From Actinoplanes oryzae (GTDB lineage Bacteria; Actinomycetota; Actinomycetes; Mycobacteriales; Micromonosporaceae): a stretch of 48,249 nt of DNA. The notes beneath the pieces were generated by a model. It was given only the letters and a program-made list of their open reading frames with translations. It had not been told where the DNA came from and ran no database searches. Location of the stretch: NCBI RefSeq assembly GCF_030757795.1, contig NZ_JAUQWH010000058.1, positions 1 to 48,249 on the forward strand, read 5' to 3'. Numbering within the stretch: position 1 is the first letter of the stretch; each line of letters begins with the position of its first letter. Position numbers and translations under genes: made by a program. Below, piece after piece: positions 39,397 through 47,325 of this stretch.

Positions 39397-40830
39397 TCAG
39401 GGGTGTTTTGGTTGAGCCTTTTCTTGCAGCCACTCCCGGAAGAAGCCGGAAAGGTCCCGGCCTGAGGCTTTTTGGGCCGCCGCGACGAACTCCGCGGTCG
39501 TCGCATTGCCGTTTCGGTGCTCCGCCGCCCACGACTTGAGCAGGGCGAAGAACGTGTCGTCGCCGATCGTGCGCCGCAGCGCGTGCACCACCATCGCCCC
39601 GCGCTGGTAGACCGCGTCGCCGAAGAGCTGGCCGGCGCCCGGGTCACCGGTCGGCACCCGCCAGTCGAAACCCTCGTAGGCCGCGTCGAACGCCTGGTCG
39701 GTGGTCCGCTCACCCTGGTGCTCGGCCCACAACCATTCCGCGTACGTGGCGAAGCCCTCGTTGAGCCAGATGTCCTGCCACCGTTCGAGGGCCACGCTGT
39801 CGCCGTACCACTGGTGGGCCAGCTCATGGGCGACGACCGAGGCGTTGGGCCCCCCGGTGAAGAAGACGTTGCCGTAGACCGGGCGGGACTGGGTCTCCAG
39901 CGCGTAGCCGACCTTCGTGTCGTCGATCACCACCCCGCCGTACGCGTCGAAGGGGTAGGGCCCGAACCGGGTGGCCAGGAAGTCGGCGATCTCCCCGGTC
40001 AGCGCCAGGGACTTCGCCGCGGGACCCGTCGCGGGCAGCGACTCCGGCATCGCGACGACCATCGGCTTGCCGGCGTGCGTGGTGGTCGTCACCCTGTACT
40101 GCCCGATCACGACGGTGGCGAGATAGCTGGCCATCGGGTCGGCCTCCGCCCAGCGCCACGTGGTCCAGCCGCCGGCGGTCGTCCGTTCGCCCGGCACGCC
40201 GTTGCTGATCGCCTCGATGCCGTCCGGCACGGTCATCGCGAGCTTCCACGTGGCCTTGTCGGACGGGTGGTCGTTCACCGGGAACCAGCTGCTCGCCGAC
40301 TCGGGCTGGCCGAGGGCGAACGCGCCGTCCTTCGTGCGCTGCCAGCCGCCCACGCCCAGCGTCTCGTTCGTGAGGGGCTGCGGAATTCCCGCGTACGCCA
40401 CCACGACCGTGAACGCGGCACCGCGGGCGATTCCGAACGCCGGCGTGATCACCAGCTCGTTCTTGTCCGCCCGGCTCGTCGCCGCCCGGCCGTCGACGGT
40501 CACCTTGCTCGCCGTCAGCGTGGCCAGATCAAGATTGAGCCGGGACAGGTCCTGCGTCGCCGTGGCGGTGATCGTGGCCGTGCCCTCGAGGCGCCCGCTC
40601 GCCGGGTCGAAGCGCAGGCTCAGGTCGTAGCCGGCGACGTCGTAGCCGCCGTTGCCGTACGTCGGGAAATAGGGATCGCCGGCCCCCGCGGCACCCGGCG
40701 CGAAGCTGGCCGCCGCGGACGGACCGGCGCTGCTGCTCGGCGCGGCGGCCCGGGACTCGTCGCCGCCGTCCGCCGTGCATCCGGCCACCAGCAAGGCGAC
40801 GGCCGTCACCGCCACGATCCGCACCCGCAT
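39397..40830 (-). CDS. Secreted M1 family metallopeptidase (lipoprotein)
   Basis: This 477-residue protein has a lipobox signal peptide (LLVAGC, Cys18). The N-terminal beta domain runs to about residue 250, followed by the catalytic domain. HELAH (335-339) and the Glu in LNEGF (358) give HExxH-x18-E. The substrate-site ALETQ (310-314) and the YQRGAM tyrosine are intact. It should act as an extracellular zinc aminopeptidase. ATG at 40830, preceded by a G-rich stretch. It is first gene of a pair with the catalytically dead paralogue. Confidence 0.93.
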   Translation of the reverse strand: MRVRIVAVTAVALLVAGCTADGGDESRAAAPSSSAGPSAAASFAPGAAGAGDPYFPTYGNGGYDVAGYDLSLRFDPASGRLEGTATITATATQDLSRLNLDLATLTASKVTVDGRAATSRADKNELVITPAFGIARGAAFTVVVAYAGIPQPLTNETLGVGGWQRTKDGAFALGQPESASSWFPVNDHPSDKATWKLAMTVPDGIEAISNGVPGERTTAGGWTTWRWAEADPMASYLATVVIGQYRVTTTTHAGKPMVVAMPESLPATGPAAKSLALTGEIADFLATRFGPYPFDAYGGVVIDDTKVGYALETQSRPVYGNVFFTGGPNASVVAHELAHQWYGDSVALERWQDIWLNEGFATYAEWLWAEHQGERTTDQAFDAAYEGFDWRVPTGDPGAGQLFGDAVYQRGAMVVHALRRTIGDDTFFALLKSWAAEHRNGNATTAEFVAAAQKASGRDLSGFFREWLQEKAQPKHP

Positions 40831-40860
40831 CCGCGCCCCCGCTCCCGTCGGCAGCCACCT

Positions 40861-40962
40861 CCCCGGCCCTCCGCAGGAGAGACCCACGGCCGCTCCCCGG
40901 CGCTCCGCAGGAGAAACCCACGGCCGCCCGCCGGCGCTTCGCAGGAGAGACCCTACGTCGCC
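40861..40962. repeat. Three 34-bp tandem repeats upstream of M1 peptidase
   Basis: Units beginning CCCCGGCSCTCCGCAGGAGA start at about 40861, 40895 and 40929; the third is diverged. They lie between guaB3 and the M1 start, where the M1 promoter should be. Confidence 0.8.
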
Positions 40963-40984
40963 GGGGTGAAAGGCGGCCGCAAGG

Positions 40985-42103
40985 TCACTTGTCGAGGACG
41001 AGCGCCACCTTCTGGAACTCCTTGACGTCGCGGTAGCCGCACTTGGCCATCGCGCGGCGCAGGCCACCGAAGAGGTTGAGCTGCCCGTCGGGCCGGTCGG
41101 CGGGACCGTAGAGCAGCTCCTCCAGGGTGCCGTCCGGCTCGCCGGCGATGCAGAAGCCGCCGCGGGGCAGCTGCGGGTGGCTGGCCGCCGAGTGCCACCA
41201 GGCCCCGCCCGCCGGGGCGCCCTCCGCCAGGGACAGCGGCTCGCCGAGCATGACCGCGTCGGCGCCGCAGCCGATCGCCTTCGCGATGTCGCCGGAGGTG
41301 GAGATGCCGCCGTCCGCGATGAGGTGCACGTAACGGCCGCCGGTCTCGTCGAGGTAGTCCCGCCGGGCGGCCGCCGCGTCGGCGATCGCGGTGGCCATGG
41401 GCACCCGGATGCCGAGCACGGTGTCGGTGGTCGACCACTCGTCGGCGCCGACGCCCACGATCACGCCCGCAGCGCCCGTGCGCATGAGGTGCAGTGCGGT
41501 CTTGTAGTCCGTGCACCCGCCCACGATGACCGGCAGGTCGAGGTCGGCGATGAACTCCTTGAGGTTGAGCGGCTCGTCGGTCGTCGACACGTGCTCGGCG
41601 CTGACCAGCGTGCCCTGGATCACCAGCAGGTCGACGCCGGCGTCCAGGATCACCGGGGCCAGCGCGAGCGTGTGCTGCGGCGAGACCCGCACGGCGACCG
41701 TGACGCCGCCCTCGCGCATCTCGCGGACCCGCTCGGCGATCAGCTCGGGGCGGATCGGCTCGGCGTAGACCTCCTGCAGCCGCTTCGTGGCGTCGGCCTC
41801 CTCGTCGAGCGAGGCCAGCTCCTCGAGGATCTTCGTCGGGTCCTCGTAACGGGTCCACAGCCCCTCGGCATTGAGCACGCCCAGGCCGCCGAGGCGGCCC
41901 AGGGCGATCGCCGACTTCGGGCTCATGGTCGCGTCCGAGGGGTGCGCGACGCAGGGAATCTTGAACGGGTACGCATCCACCTTCCACTCGGTGGACACGT
42001 CGTCCACGTCGCGGGTGCGGCGGCTCGGGACGATCGCGATGTCGTCCAGGTGGTACCCGCGCTGGGCGGTCTTGCCGAGACCGATCTCCACTACGTCACG
42101 CAT
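40985..42103 (-). CDS. guaB3: GuaB3-type IMP dehydrogenase-related protein
   Basis: This 372-residue TIM-barrel protein is of the GuaB3 family, found beside guaB in actinobacteria. It lacks CBS domains. It carries CVAHPSDATMSPKSAIALGRLGG, VIVGGCTDYKTALHLM, HLIADGGISTSGDIAKAIGCGADAVMLG and LRRAMAKCGYRDVKEFQK. The loop where true IMP dehydrogenases have the catalytic Cys (ICTTR) reads GADEWSTTD, as in mycobacterial GuaB3, so activity on IMP is doubtful. It follows guaB by 18 bases in one operon. Confidence 0.93.
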   Translation of the reverse strand: MRDVVEIGLGKTAQRGYHLDDIAIVPSRRTRDVDDVSTEWKVDAYPFKIPCVAHPSDATMSPKSAIALGRLGGLGVLNAEGLWTRYEDPTKILEELASLDEEADATKRLQEVYAEPIRPELIAERVREMREGGVTVAVRVSPQHTLALAPVILDAGVDLLVIQGTLVSAEHVSTTDEPLNLKEFIADLDLPVIVGGCTDYKTALHLMRTGAAGVIVGVGADEWSTTDTVLGIRVPMATAIADAAAARRDYLDETGGRYVHLIADGGISTSGDIAKAIGCGADAVMLGEPLSLAEGAPAGGAWWHSAASHPQLPRGGFCIAGEPDGTLEELLYGPADRPDGQLNLFGGLRRAMAKCGYRDVKEFQKVALVLDK

Positions 42104-42121
42104 GATTCAGAGGCCCTCTTG

Positions 42122-43609
42122 TTAGCGGGAGTGATAGTTGGGGGCTTCGACGGTCATCTGGATGTCGTGCGGGTGGCTCTCCTTGAGCCCCGCCGCGGTG
42201 ATCCGGATGAGCTGTCCCTTCTCCTGCATGTCCGGGATCGTCTCGGCACCGACGTAGCCCATCGCCGCGCGCAGGCCACCGACGAGCTGGTGAGCGACGC
42301 GCGACAGGGGACCACGGTAGGGCACCTGTCCCTCGACGCCCTCGGGGACCAGCTTGTCCTCGGTGACGTCCTGCTGGAAGTAGCGGTCCTTGGAGTAGGA
42401 CTTGGCCTGGCCGCGGGACTGCATCGCGCCGAGCGAGCCCATGCCGCGGTAGGACTTGAACTGCTTGCCGTTGATGAAGATGAGGTCGCCGGGGCTCTCC
42501 TCGGAACCGGCCAGCAGGCCGCCGAGCATCACGCTGTCGGCGCCGGCCACGATCGCCTTCGCGATGTCGCCGGAGTATTGGATGCCGCCGTCGGCGATGA
42601 CCGGGACGCCCGCCGGCTTGCAGGCGCGGGAGGCCTCCATCACGGCCGTGATCTGCGGCACGCCCACACCGGCGACGATGCGCGTGGTGCAGATGGCGCC
42701 GGGCCCGACGCCGACCTTCACCGCGTCGGCGCCGGCCTCGACGAGGGCCTTGGCCCCCGCGTAGGTCGCGATGTTGCCGCCCACGATGTCGGTGGTGGTG
42801 TCCTTCTTGAGGCGCGCGACCATCTCCAGCACGGCGCGCTGGTGGCCGTGGGCGGTGTCGACGATCACCACGTCCACGCCGGCGTCGATGAGCGCCCGGG
42901 CCCGCTTGTAGGAGTCGTCGCCCACGCCGACCGCGGCGGCGACGCGCAGGCGGCCCTGGGCGTCCTTGGCGGCGTTCGGGTACTGCTCGCTCTTGGTGAA
43001 GTCCTTCACCGTGATCAGCCCGCGCAGCCGGCCGGTGCCGTCGACCAGCGGCAGCTTCTCCACCTTGTGCCGCTGCAGCAGGGCCAGGGCCTCCTCCTTG
43101 CTGACCCCGACCTCGGCGGTGATCAGCGGCGCCTTGGTCATGACGTCGCGCACCTTGGCCGACTGGTCGGTGACGAAGCGCATGTCGCGGTTGGTGACGA
43201 TGCCCACCAGCACGCCCTCGGCGTCGACGACCGGCACGCCGGAGATGCGGTAGCGCCCGCAGAGCTGGTCGACCTCGCGCAGCGTGTCGTCCGGGCTGCA
43301 GGTCACCGGGTTGTTGATCATGCCCGACTCGGAGCGCTTGACCAGGTCGACCTGCGACGCCTGGTCCTCCAGGGACAGGTTGCGGTGCAGCACGCCGATG
43401 CCACCCTGGCGGGCCATGGCGATCGCCATGCGCGCCTCGGTGACCGTGTCCATCGCGCTGGACAGCAGCGGGATGGTGAGCTCGACGTTGCGCGTCATGC
43501 GCGTGATCGTGTTGACCCGGCTCGGCACCACGTCCGATTCGCCTGGCTGGAGAAGAACGTCGTCGAACGTCAGACCGAGAGGAACGGTGCGGGCGGAGTC
43601 AGTTTCCAC
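42122..43609 (-). CDS. guaB: IMP dehydrogenase GuaB
   Basis: This 495-residue enzyme oxidises IMP to XMP, the first committed step to GMP. The catalytic loop is VGPGAICTTR with the nucleophilic Cys, and the flap region has YRGMGSLGAM. Two CBS domains (about 100-215) are inserted in the barrel (RYRISGVPVVD, EKLPLVDGTGRL) and should bind regulatory nucleotides. GTG start at 43609 with AGGGATGA upstream. TAGGAT at 43648-43643 (minus) is a possible -10. It is first gene of guaB-guaB3. Confidence 0.97.
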   Translation of the reverse strand: METDSARTVPLGLTFDDVLLQPGESDVVPSRVNTITRMTRNVELTIPLLSSAMDTVTEARMAIAMARQGGIGVLHRNLSLEDQASQVDLVKRSESGMINNPVTCSPDDTLREVDQLCGRYRISGVPVVDAEGVLVGIVTNRDMRFVTDQSAKVRDVMTKAPLITAEVGVSKEEALALLQRHKVEKLPLVDGTGRLRGLITVKDFTKSEQYPNAAKDAQGRLRVAAAVGVGDDSYKRARALIDAGVDVVIVDTAHGHQRAVLEMVARLKKDTTTDIVGGNIATYAGAKALVEAGADAVKVGVGPGAICTTRIVAGVGVPQITAVMEASRACKPAGVPVIADGGIQYSGDIAKAIVAGADSVMLGGLLAGSEESPGDLIFINGKQFKSYRGMGSLGAMQSRGQAKSYSKDRYFQQDVTEDKLVPEGVEGQVPYRGPLSRVAHQLVGGLRAAMGYVGAETIPDMQEKGQLIRITAAGLKESHPHDIQMTVEAPNYHSR

Positions 43610-43716
43610 AGATCATCCCTAGAGAAGAGGCGGAGTGGTCCATCCTACCTATCCGCGCGCGGTACCCGACGGGGCGGACAGCGCGTGCGGGCCAGCACAC
43701 ATTGCCGCGTGGTGGG

Positions 43717-43722
43717 TACGGT
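43717..43722 (+). promoter_or_regulatory. -10 hexamer of DUF5319 gene (leaderless)
   Basis: TACGGT lies six bases before the GTG at 43729; no ribosome site is present. Confidence 0.45.
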
Positions 43723-43728
43723 AGACGC

Positions 43729-44127
43729 GTGCAGGATGAGCCGATCGACCCGTTCAGCGGCGACCCCACCGACCCGGCCGCGGGACTCGACGACCTCACG
43801 GAGGACGCCGAGCAGGATCCGCTGACCGAGGCCGAGCGGCGTGACGTCCTCGAGGACCTCTCCGACCTGGAGATCTACCAGGCTCTGCTCAGCCCGACGG
43901 GCATCCGCGGGCTGGTCATCGAGTGCGAGGACTGTCACGAGCCGCACTATTTCGACTGGGATCTGCTGCGGGGCAACCTGCGGCACCTGCTCTCGTCGGG
44001 GCGCCCGCGGGTGCACGAGCCCGCCTACGATCCGGATCCCGATCACTACGTGACGTGGGAGTACGCCCGGGGTTACGCCGACGGCGTCCACGACACGCTC
44101 ACCGAGGGCTCGGACGACACCGAGTAA
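43729..44127 (+). CDS. Small acidic DUF5319-type protein
   Basis: This 132-residue protein is strongly acidic at both ends (DEPIDPFSGDPTDPA, LTEGSDDTE). A central CEDCHEPHYFDWDLLRGNLRHLL contains a Cys-x2-Cys-His cluster that could bind a metal, and a second motif is DHYVTWEYARGYADGVHD. A homologous gene lies divergent from guaB across actinobacteria, including mycobacteria. Its function is not known. Confidence 0.85.
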   Translation: MQDEPIDPFSGDPTDPAAGLDDLTEDAEQDPLTEAERRDVLEDLSDLEIYQALLSPTGIRGLVIECEDCHEPHYFDWDLLRGNLRHLLSSGRPRVHEPAYDPDPDHYVTWEYARGYADGVHDTLTEGSDDTE

Positions 44128-44229
44128 GCCGCGCCACACCACCGCAGCGGTTCCCCATCGCGCTCGACCTGTCCTGTCCGTGGAGTGCGGAGGCGGCGGT
44201 TGGGGAGATCGGTCGCACCCACTAGCCGT

Positions 44230-44250
44230 ATATACATCTCATCGGTATAT
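44230..44250. promoter_or_regulatory. Probable PadR operator over the padR promoter
   Basis: ATATAC (44230-44235) and GTATAT (44245-44250) form an inverted repeat with a nine-base spacer in an AT-rich island. TATATT (44246-44251) is a -10 eight bases before the padR ATG, so a bound repressor would block transcription. PadR proteins usually autoregulate through such sites. Confidence 0.6.
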
Positions 44251-44259
44251 TCCTCGGCC

Positions 44260-44601
44260 ATGACTGCTCCGCTGCGAGAACCGACGTTCCTCGTCCTCAC
44301 GGCCCTGGCCGAGGAACCACAGCACGGGTACGCCGTCCTCGAGGACGTGGCCCGGATGACCGGGGGCCGGGTGCGGCTGCGCGCCGGCACGCTCTACTCC
44401 GCCCTCGACCGGCTCCGGACCGAGGGGCTCATCGAGGTCGAGCGCGAGGAGGTCGTGCAGTCGCGGCTGCGGCGCTACTACCGGCTGACCGGGCTCGGCG
44501 AGAAGCTCCTCGCGGCCGAGTCGGCCCGGCTCCGGGAGCAGGCGTCGCTCGCCGAGGCCCGGCTGCGGACCCGGCACCAGCTCGGCGGGAGTCCCGCATG
44601 A
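44260..44601 (+). CDS. PadR-family transcriptional repressor
   Basis: This 113-residue protein has the PadR winged helix (about 5-75): EPTFLVLTALAEEPQHGYAVLEDV, RAGTLYSALDRLRTEGLIEVE and RRYYRLTGLGEKLL. A C-terminal dimerisation helix follows. The ATG at 44260 gives the family start. It overlaps the membrane-protein gene by four bases (ATGA), an arrangement common in actinobacteria. The ligand is unknown. Confidence 0.93.
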   Translation: MTAPLREPTFLVLTALAEEPQHGYAVLEDVARMTGGRVRLRAGTLYSALDRLRTEGLIEVEREEVVQSRLRRYYRLTGLGEKLLAAESARLREQASLAEARLRTRHQLGGSPA

Positions 44602-45617
44602 GCGACCACGCGCTCGAGCTGCGCTACCGCCGGCTGATGATGGCCTATCCGGCAGCCCACCGCCGGGAGTACGAGGACGAGATGCTCGCCGTCCTGATGA
44701 CCGGCACCCGTCCGGGACAGCGCCGGCCGTCCCTCGGCGACGCCGCCGACCTGCTCCGGGCCGGTTTCGCCGCACGGCTCGGCCAGGGCCTCCGCGCCGT
44801 CCGGGGCGAGGCGTGGCGCGACGCGGCAGCCGTGGCCGGACTGCTCGGCGCGATGGTCTTGGCGTTCGCCCCGCTCCGGCGACTGGCGGCCGGCCTGGGC
44901 GCGCTGCGCGTCTACGACCAGGCCTTCACCGCCGCCCAGCTCGCCGAGGTCGGCGCCCGGGCGGCACTGTGGCTGCTCGTCGTGGGTGCCGCGCTCGCCG
45001 GCCTGCGCCGGTCGGCGGCCGCCTTGGGCGTGACCGCACTGGCCGGCGAGGTCGTCGCCATCGCGATCCAGGTGCCCGGCGAGGAGTTCCGCATCGTCCG
45101 GATGCTCTGGGTGTTGATCTTCGGAGCGCTCGTGGCCGCTCTGCTCACGCTCGCGCGACGCGGCCGGCGGGCCACCTCGGTCCTGAGCCGGCGCGGCCTG
45201 CTCCTGCTCCTGGCGCCGGTGGGACCGTTGCTCGTCCTGGCCGCGCTGGTCCTGGCCGACGCGGCGGGCACCTTGGCCTGGCTGCGGTGGACCCGGGTCC
45301 TCGGCCTGGTCGCCGTGCAGGACCTGCTGCTCGCGGTCGCGGCCGCCGTGCTGCTGGCAGCCGTGTGCCAGGCACCGGGCCGGGTGCGCGACCGCGTGCT
45401 GGTGCTGCTGACGGCGTTCGTCACCGTGCCGCTCGCGCAGGGCTGCGCCGAGGTCGCGACCGGCACCGCCTTCGAGCTGGACCTGACCGCGGGCGCCCTG
45501 CTGGCAGCCGTCGCCCTGGTGGTGGGCCTGCCCGTCGTGACCACCGGCCTGGCGCTGACCGGGCTGTGGGCGCGCGACAACCTCCGGGTCACCGCGCGCC
45601 CACACCGGAACAGCTAG
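44598..45617 (+). CDS. Multi-pass membrane protein paired with PadR
   Basis: This 339-residue protein starts LELRYRRLMMAYPAAHRREYEDEMLAVLM, the (Y/L)RRLL..YP..R..YGEEM motif found in membrane proteins next to PadR regulators and in permease prefix domains. About eight hydrophobic segments follow from residue 78. No catalytic or transport motif is visible. It overlaps padR by four bases and the convergent bldM-like gene by four bases at the stops. Confidence 0.85.
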   Translation: MSDHALELRYRRLMMAYPAAHRREYEDEMLAVLMTGTRPGQRRPSLGDAADLLRAGFAARLGQGLRAVRGEAWRDAAAVAGLLGAMVLAFAPLRRLAAGLGALRVYDQAFTAAQLAEVGARAALWLLVVGAALAGLRRSAAALGVTALAGEVVAIAIQVPGEEFRIVRMLWVLIFGALVAALLTLARRGRRATSVLSRRGLLLLLAPVGPLLVLAALVLADAAGTLAWLRWTRVLGLVAVQDLLLAVAAAVLLAAVCQAPGRVRDRVLVLLTAFVTVPLAQGCAEVATGTAFELDLTAGALLAAVALVVGLPVVTTGLALTGLWARDNLRVTARPHRNS

Positions 45618-46456
45618 GCGACCAGCCCGGCGCGGAAGCCGGCGGCCACGGCGTGCGCCCGGTCGCGCGCACCGAGCTTGCGGAAGAGCCGCCGGGCGTG
45701 GGTCTTCACCGTGTCCTCGGACACGAAGAGCTCCCGCCCGATCTCCGCGTTGCTCTTGCCGTCGGCCATCCCGCGCAGCACCTGCAGCTCGCGCTCGGTC
45801 AGCGTGAGCCGCCGGCCGGCCGGAGCCGCCTCGCCCACCCGGCTCTCGTTGCCGGGCCAGGCCAGCGGCCGGCCGGTGGCCGGGTCGATGTCCGGGCCGT
45901 CGCCGCGCTGGGCGGGGACCATCGGGTTGGGCAGGACGGCCGGGATGCCCGCCGCGTTCGGGGTGCCGGCCATGGCCATCCCGTCGCGGTGCAGCCCCCG
46001 GGCGGCGGCCGAGTTGTTGTTGCGCCCGGCCTGCCCGACGGCGGCCGGCTGGGCGTTGGCGCCGTTGATCGGCATGCCCTGCGGGCGTACCGGCAACAGC
46101 AGCAGGAGCAGCGCCTTGGCGACCACACTGACCAGGTCGTGCTCGACTCCGCGGATGACGCCGCGGGCGCCGGCGGCGACCGTGGCGGCGGCGACCCGGG
46201 GGTCTTCCGCGCCGAAGAGGACGACCTGTGCCTGCGGGGCGCGGGCGAGCACGCGCCGGGTGAAGCCGACGCTGTCGGGACGGGTCACGGCGGTGTCGGC
46301 TAGGACGACCTCGGCCGGCCGCTCAGCCAGACGGATCATGGCTTCGGTCTCGCTCACCGCTGTCCGCACGACACCGGTCATGCCGAGCCGGGCCGCGGTG
46401 GACGCGACGGTCTGGGCCGCCAGTGGGGTACGGACGCACACGAGGACGGTACGCAC
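45614..46456 (-). CDS. bldM: BldM-like orphan LuxR-type response regulator
   Basis: This 280-residue protein ends in a LuxR helix-turn-helix (about 212-275): LTERELQVLRGMADGKSNAEIGRELFVSEDTVKTHARRLFRKLGARDRAHAV. That sequence is characteristic of BldM, a developmental regulator that acts as a homodimer or with WhiI. The receiver-like N-terminus is atypical: Asp54 (VVLAD) may be the acceptor site, but the acidic pair is absent (VCVRT). A long Ala/Gly/Asn/Pro linker (about 118-205) makes it longer than streptomycete BldM. The GTG has a perfect GAAGGAGG upstream. The orthology call rests on the HTH and on adjacency to guaB and whiB. Confidence 0.82.
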   Translation of the reverse strand: MRTVLVCVRTPLAAQTVASTAARLGMTGVVRTAVSETEAMIRLAERPAEVVLADTAVTRPDSVGFTRRVLARAPQAQVVLFGAEDPRVAAATVAAGARGVIRGVEHDLVSVVAKALLLLLLPVRPQGMPINGANAQPAAVGQAGRNNNSAAARGLHRDGMAMAGTPNAAGIPAVLPNPMVPAQRGDGPDIDPATGRPLAWPGNESRVGEAAPAGRRLTLTERELQVLRGMADGKSNAEIGRELFVSEDTVKTHARRLFRKLGARDRAHAVAAGFRAGLVA

Positions 46457-46686
46457 AGTGATCCTCCTTCTCTCTCAGAGGAGATCACGCGAGGGCCGCA
46501 GCATTACGCGCTTTAGATGGAAAAAATAGGAAACATCGGTACTGGTTGTCGGCCCGATGGGATACGGCCGGCGAAGACATCGACAAGTCGTGTGTGATCC
46601 GGCGCTTGCCGGGGTAGATGGGCGGCAGGCCTGAGCCAGGGCCCTCACGACAACACTCCGCGGTGCCGCGCGGGAGGAGGGTGTTG
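46457..46686. promoter_or_regulatory. Divergent bldM-whiB promoter region
   Basis: These 230 bases separate two developmental regulators. An A-rich block (TGGAAAAAATAGG, about 46513-46525) stands out against the GC background. I could not place convincing promoter hexamers. Confidence 0.35.
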
Positions 46687-47076
46687 ATGTCGAACGTTCG
46701 CAGACTGCCGGGCCCCATCGCCGACCTTTGGGATTGGCAGCGACTCGGCCTGTGCCGGGGCCGGGACAGTGCCCAGTTCTTCCACCCCGACGGCGAGCGC
46801 GGGTCGTCCCGCAACCGCCGCGAGGCGAAGGCCAAGACGATGTGCGGTGCCTGCCCGGTGCGGGCGGAGTGCGCTGCACACGCCCTGGCGGTCCGTGAAC
46901 CGTACGGCGTCTGGGGAGGTTTGACCGAAGCGGAGCGGCTGCGGCTGCTCGCGGTCGGCTGGGAAGACCTTGCCGATCGGACTCACGGGCGCGTCGACCT
47001 CGCCCGCCTGGAGGCCCGCCTCGGGCGGCCCCACAAGACGGCGGTGCCGGCACAACGGCAAGCACCGGCGGCCTGA
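46687..47076 (+). CDS. WhiB-family iron-sulfur transcription factor (WhiD/WhiB3-like)
   Basis: This 129-residue protein has the four cluster Cys residues C23, C53, C56 and C62 (C-x29-CxxC-x5-C) that hold a redox- or NO-sensitive [4Fe-4S] cluster. GVWGG (74-78) and a basic C-terminal tail (ARLGRPHKT) follow. WhiB proteins bind the principal sigma factor. The neighbour bldM and the guaB block match whiD of streptomycetes and whiB3 of mycobacteria. The ATG at 46687 is chosen because GGGAGGAGGG stands upstream. Confidence 0.92.
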   Translation: MSNVRRLPGPIADLWDWQRLGLCRGRDSAQFFHPDGERGSSRNRREAKAKTMCGACPVRAECAAHALAVREPYGVWGGLTEAERLRLLAVGWEDLADRTHGRVDLARLEARLGRPHKTAVPAQRQAPAA

Positions 47077-47109
47077 CGACGTCCCGAGCGCGGCATCACC
47101 ACACACCTG

Positions 47110-47141
47110 GCAACGCGGTCCCCCGAGGGGTGCCGCGTTGC
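47110..47141 (+). terminator. Terminator of whiB-family gene
   Basis: GCAACGCGG (47110-47118) and CCGCGTTGC (47133-47141) pair perfectly, with CCCC/GGGG as an inner stem. TTCGTT follows. Confidence 0.7.
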
Positions 47142-47234
47142 TTCGTTCTGCGGCACGTCAGCCGCGTTCGTGGACATGCAAGCCACCGTATGAGCGAACT
47201 TGTCCGGGTCGTCGCACCGAAAGTGCGGCTTTCG

Positions 47235-47251
47235 CGTGACACGGTGTCACG
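47235..47251. promoter_or_regulatory. Perfect 17-bp dyad next to a consensus -35
   Basis: CGTGACAC-G-GTGTCACG is a perfect palindrome with one central base. It is followed after three bases by TTGACA (47255-47260), a consensus -35. No matching -10 is clear. GACAGTTA then repeats at 47257 and 47280. The site lies between the 3' ends of two convergent genes, where an operator is not expected; a small terminator hairpin is the alternative. Confidence 0.4.
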
Positions 47252-47325
47252 CTCTTGACAGTTACCGACCGTGCCCCGCGACAGTTATCCGGCGCGCAGT
47301 GAAGCGGTCACCGATGGTGCGAGCG

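Noticed and set aside
40861..40962. A CRISPR-like array
   Set aside because: The 34-bp units are directly abutting with no unique spacers, and no cas genes are near.
40985..42103. Loss of the IMP dehydrogenase catalytic Cys in GuaB3 as a novelty
   Set aside because: The same replacement is usual in actinobacterial GuaB3 proteins, so it is a family feature.
43645..44142. A minus-strand frame opposite the DUF5319 gene
   Set aside because: The plus-strand frame has the conserved Cys cluster, a promoter-like hexamer and the expected neighbours; the reverse frame has none.
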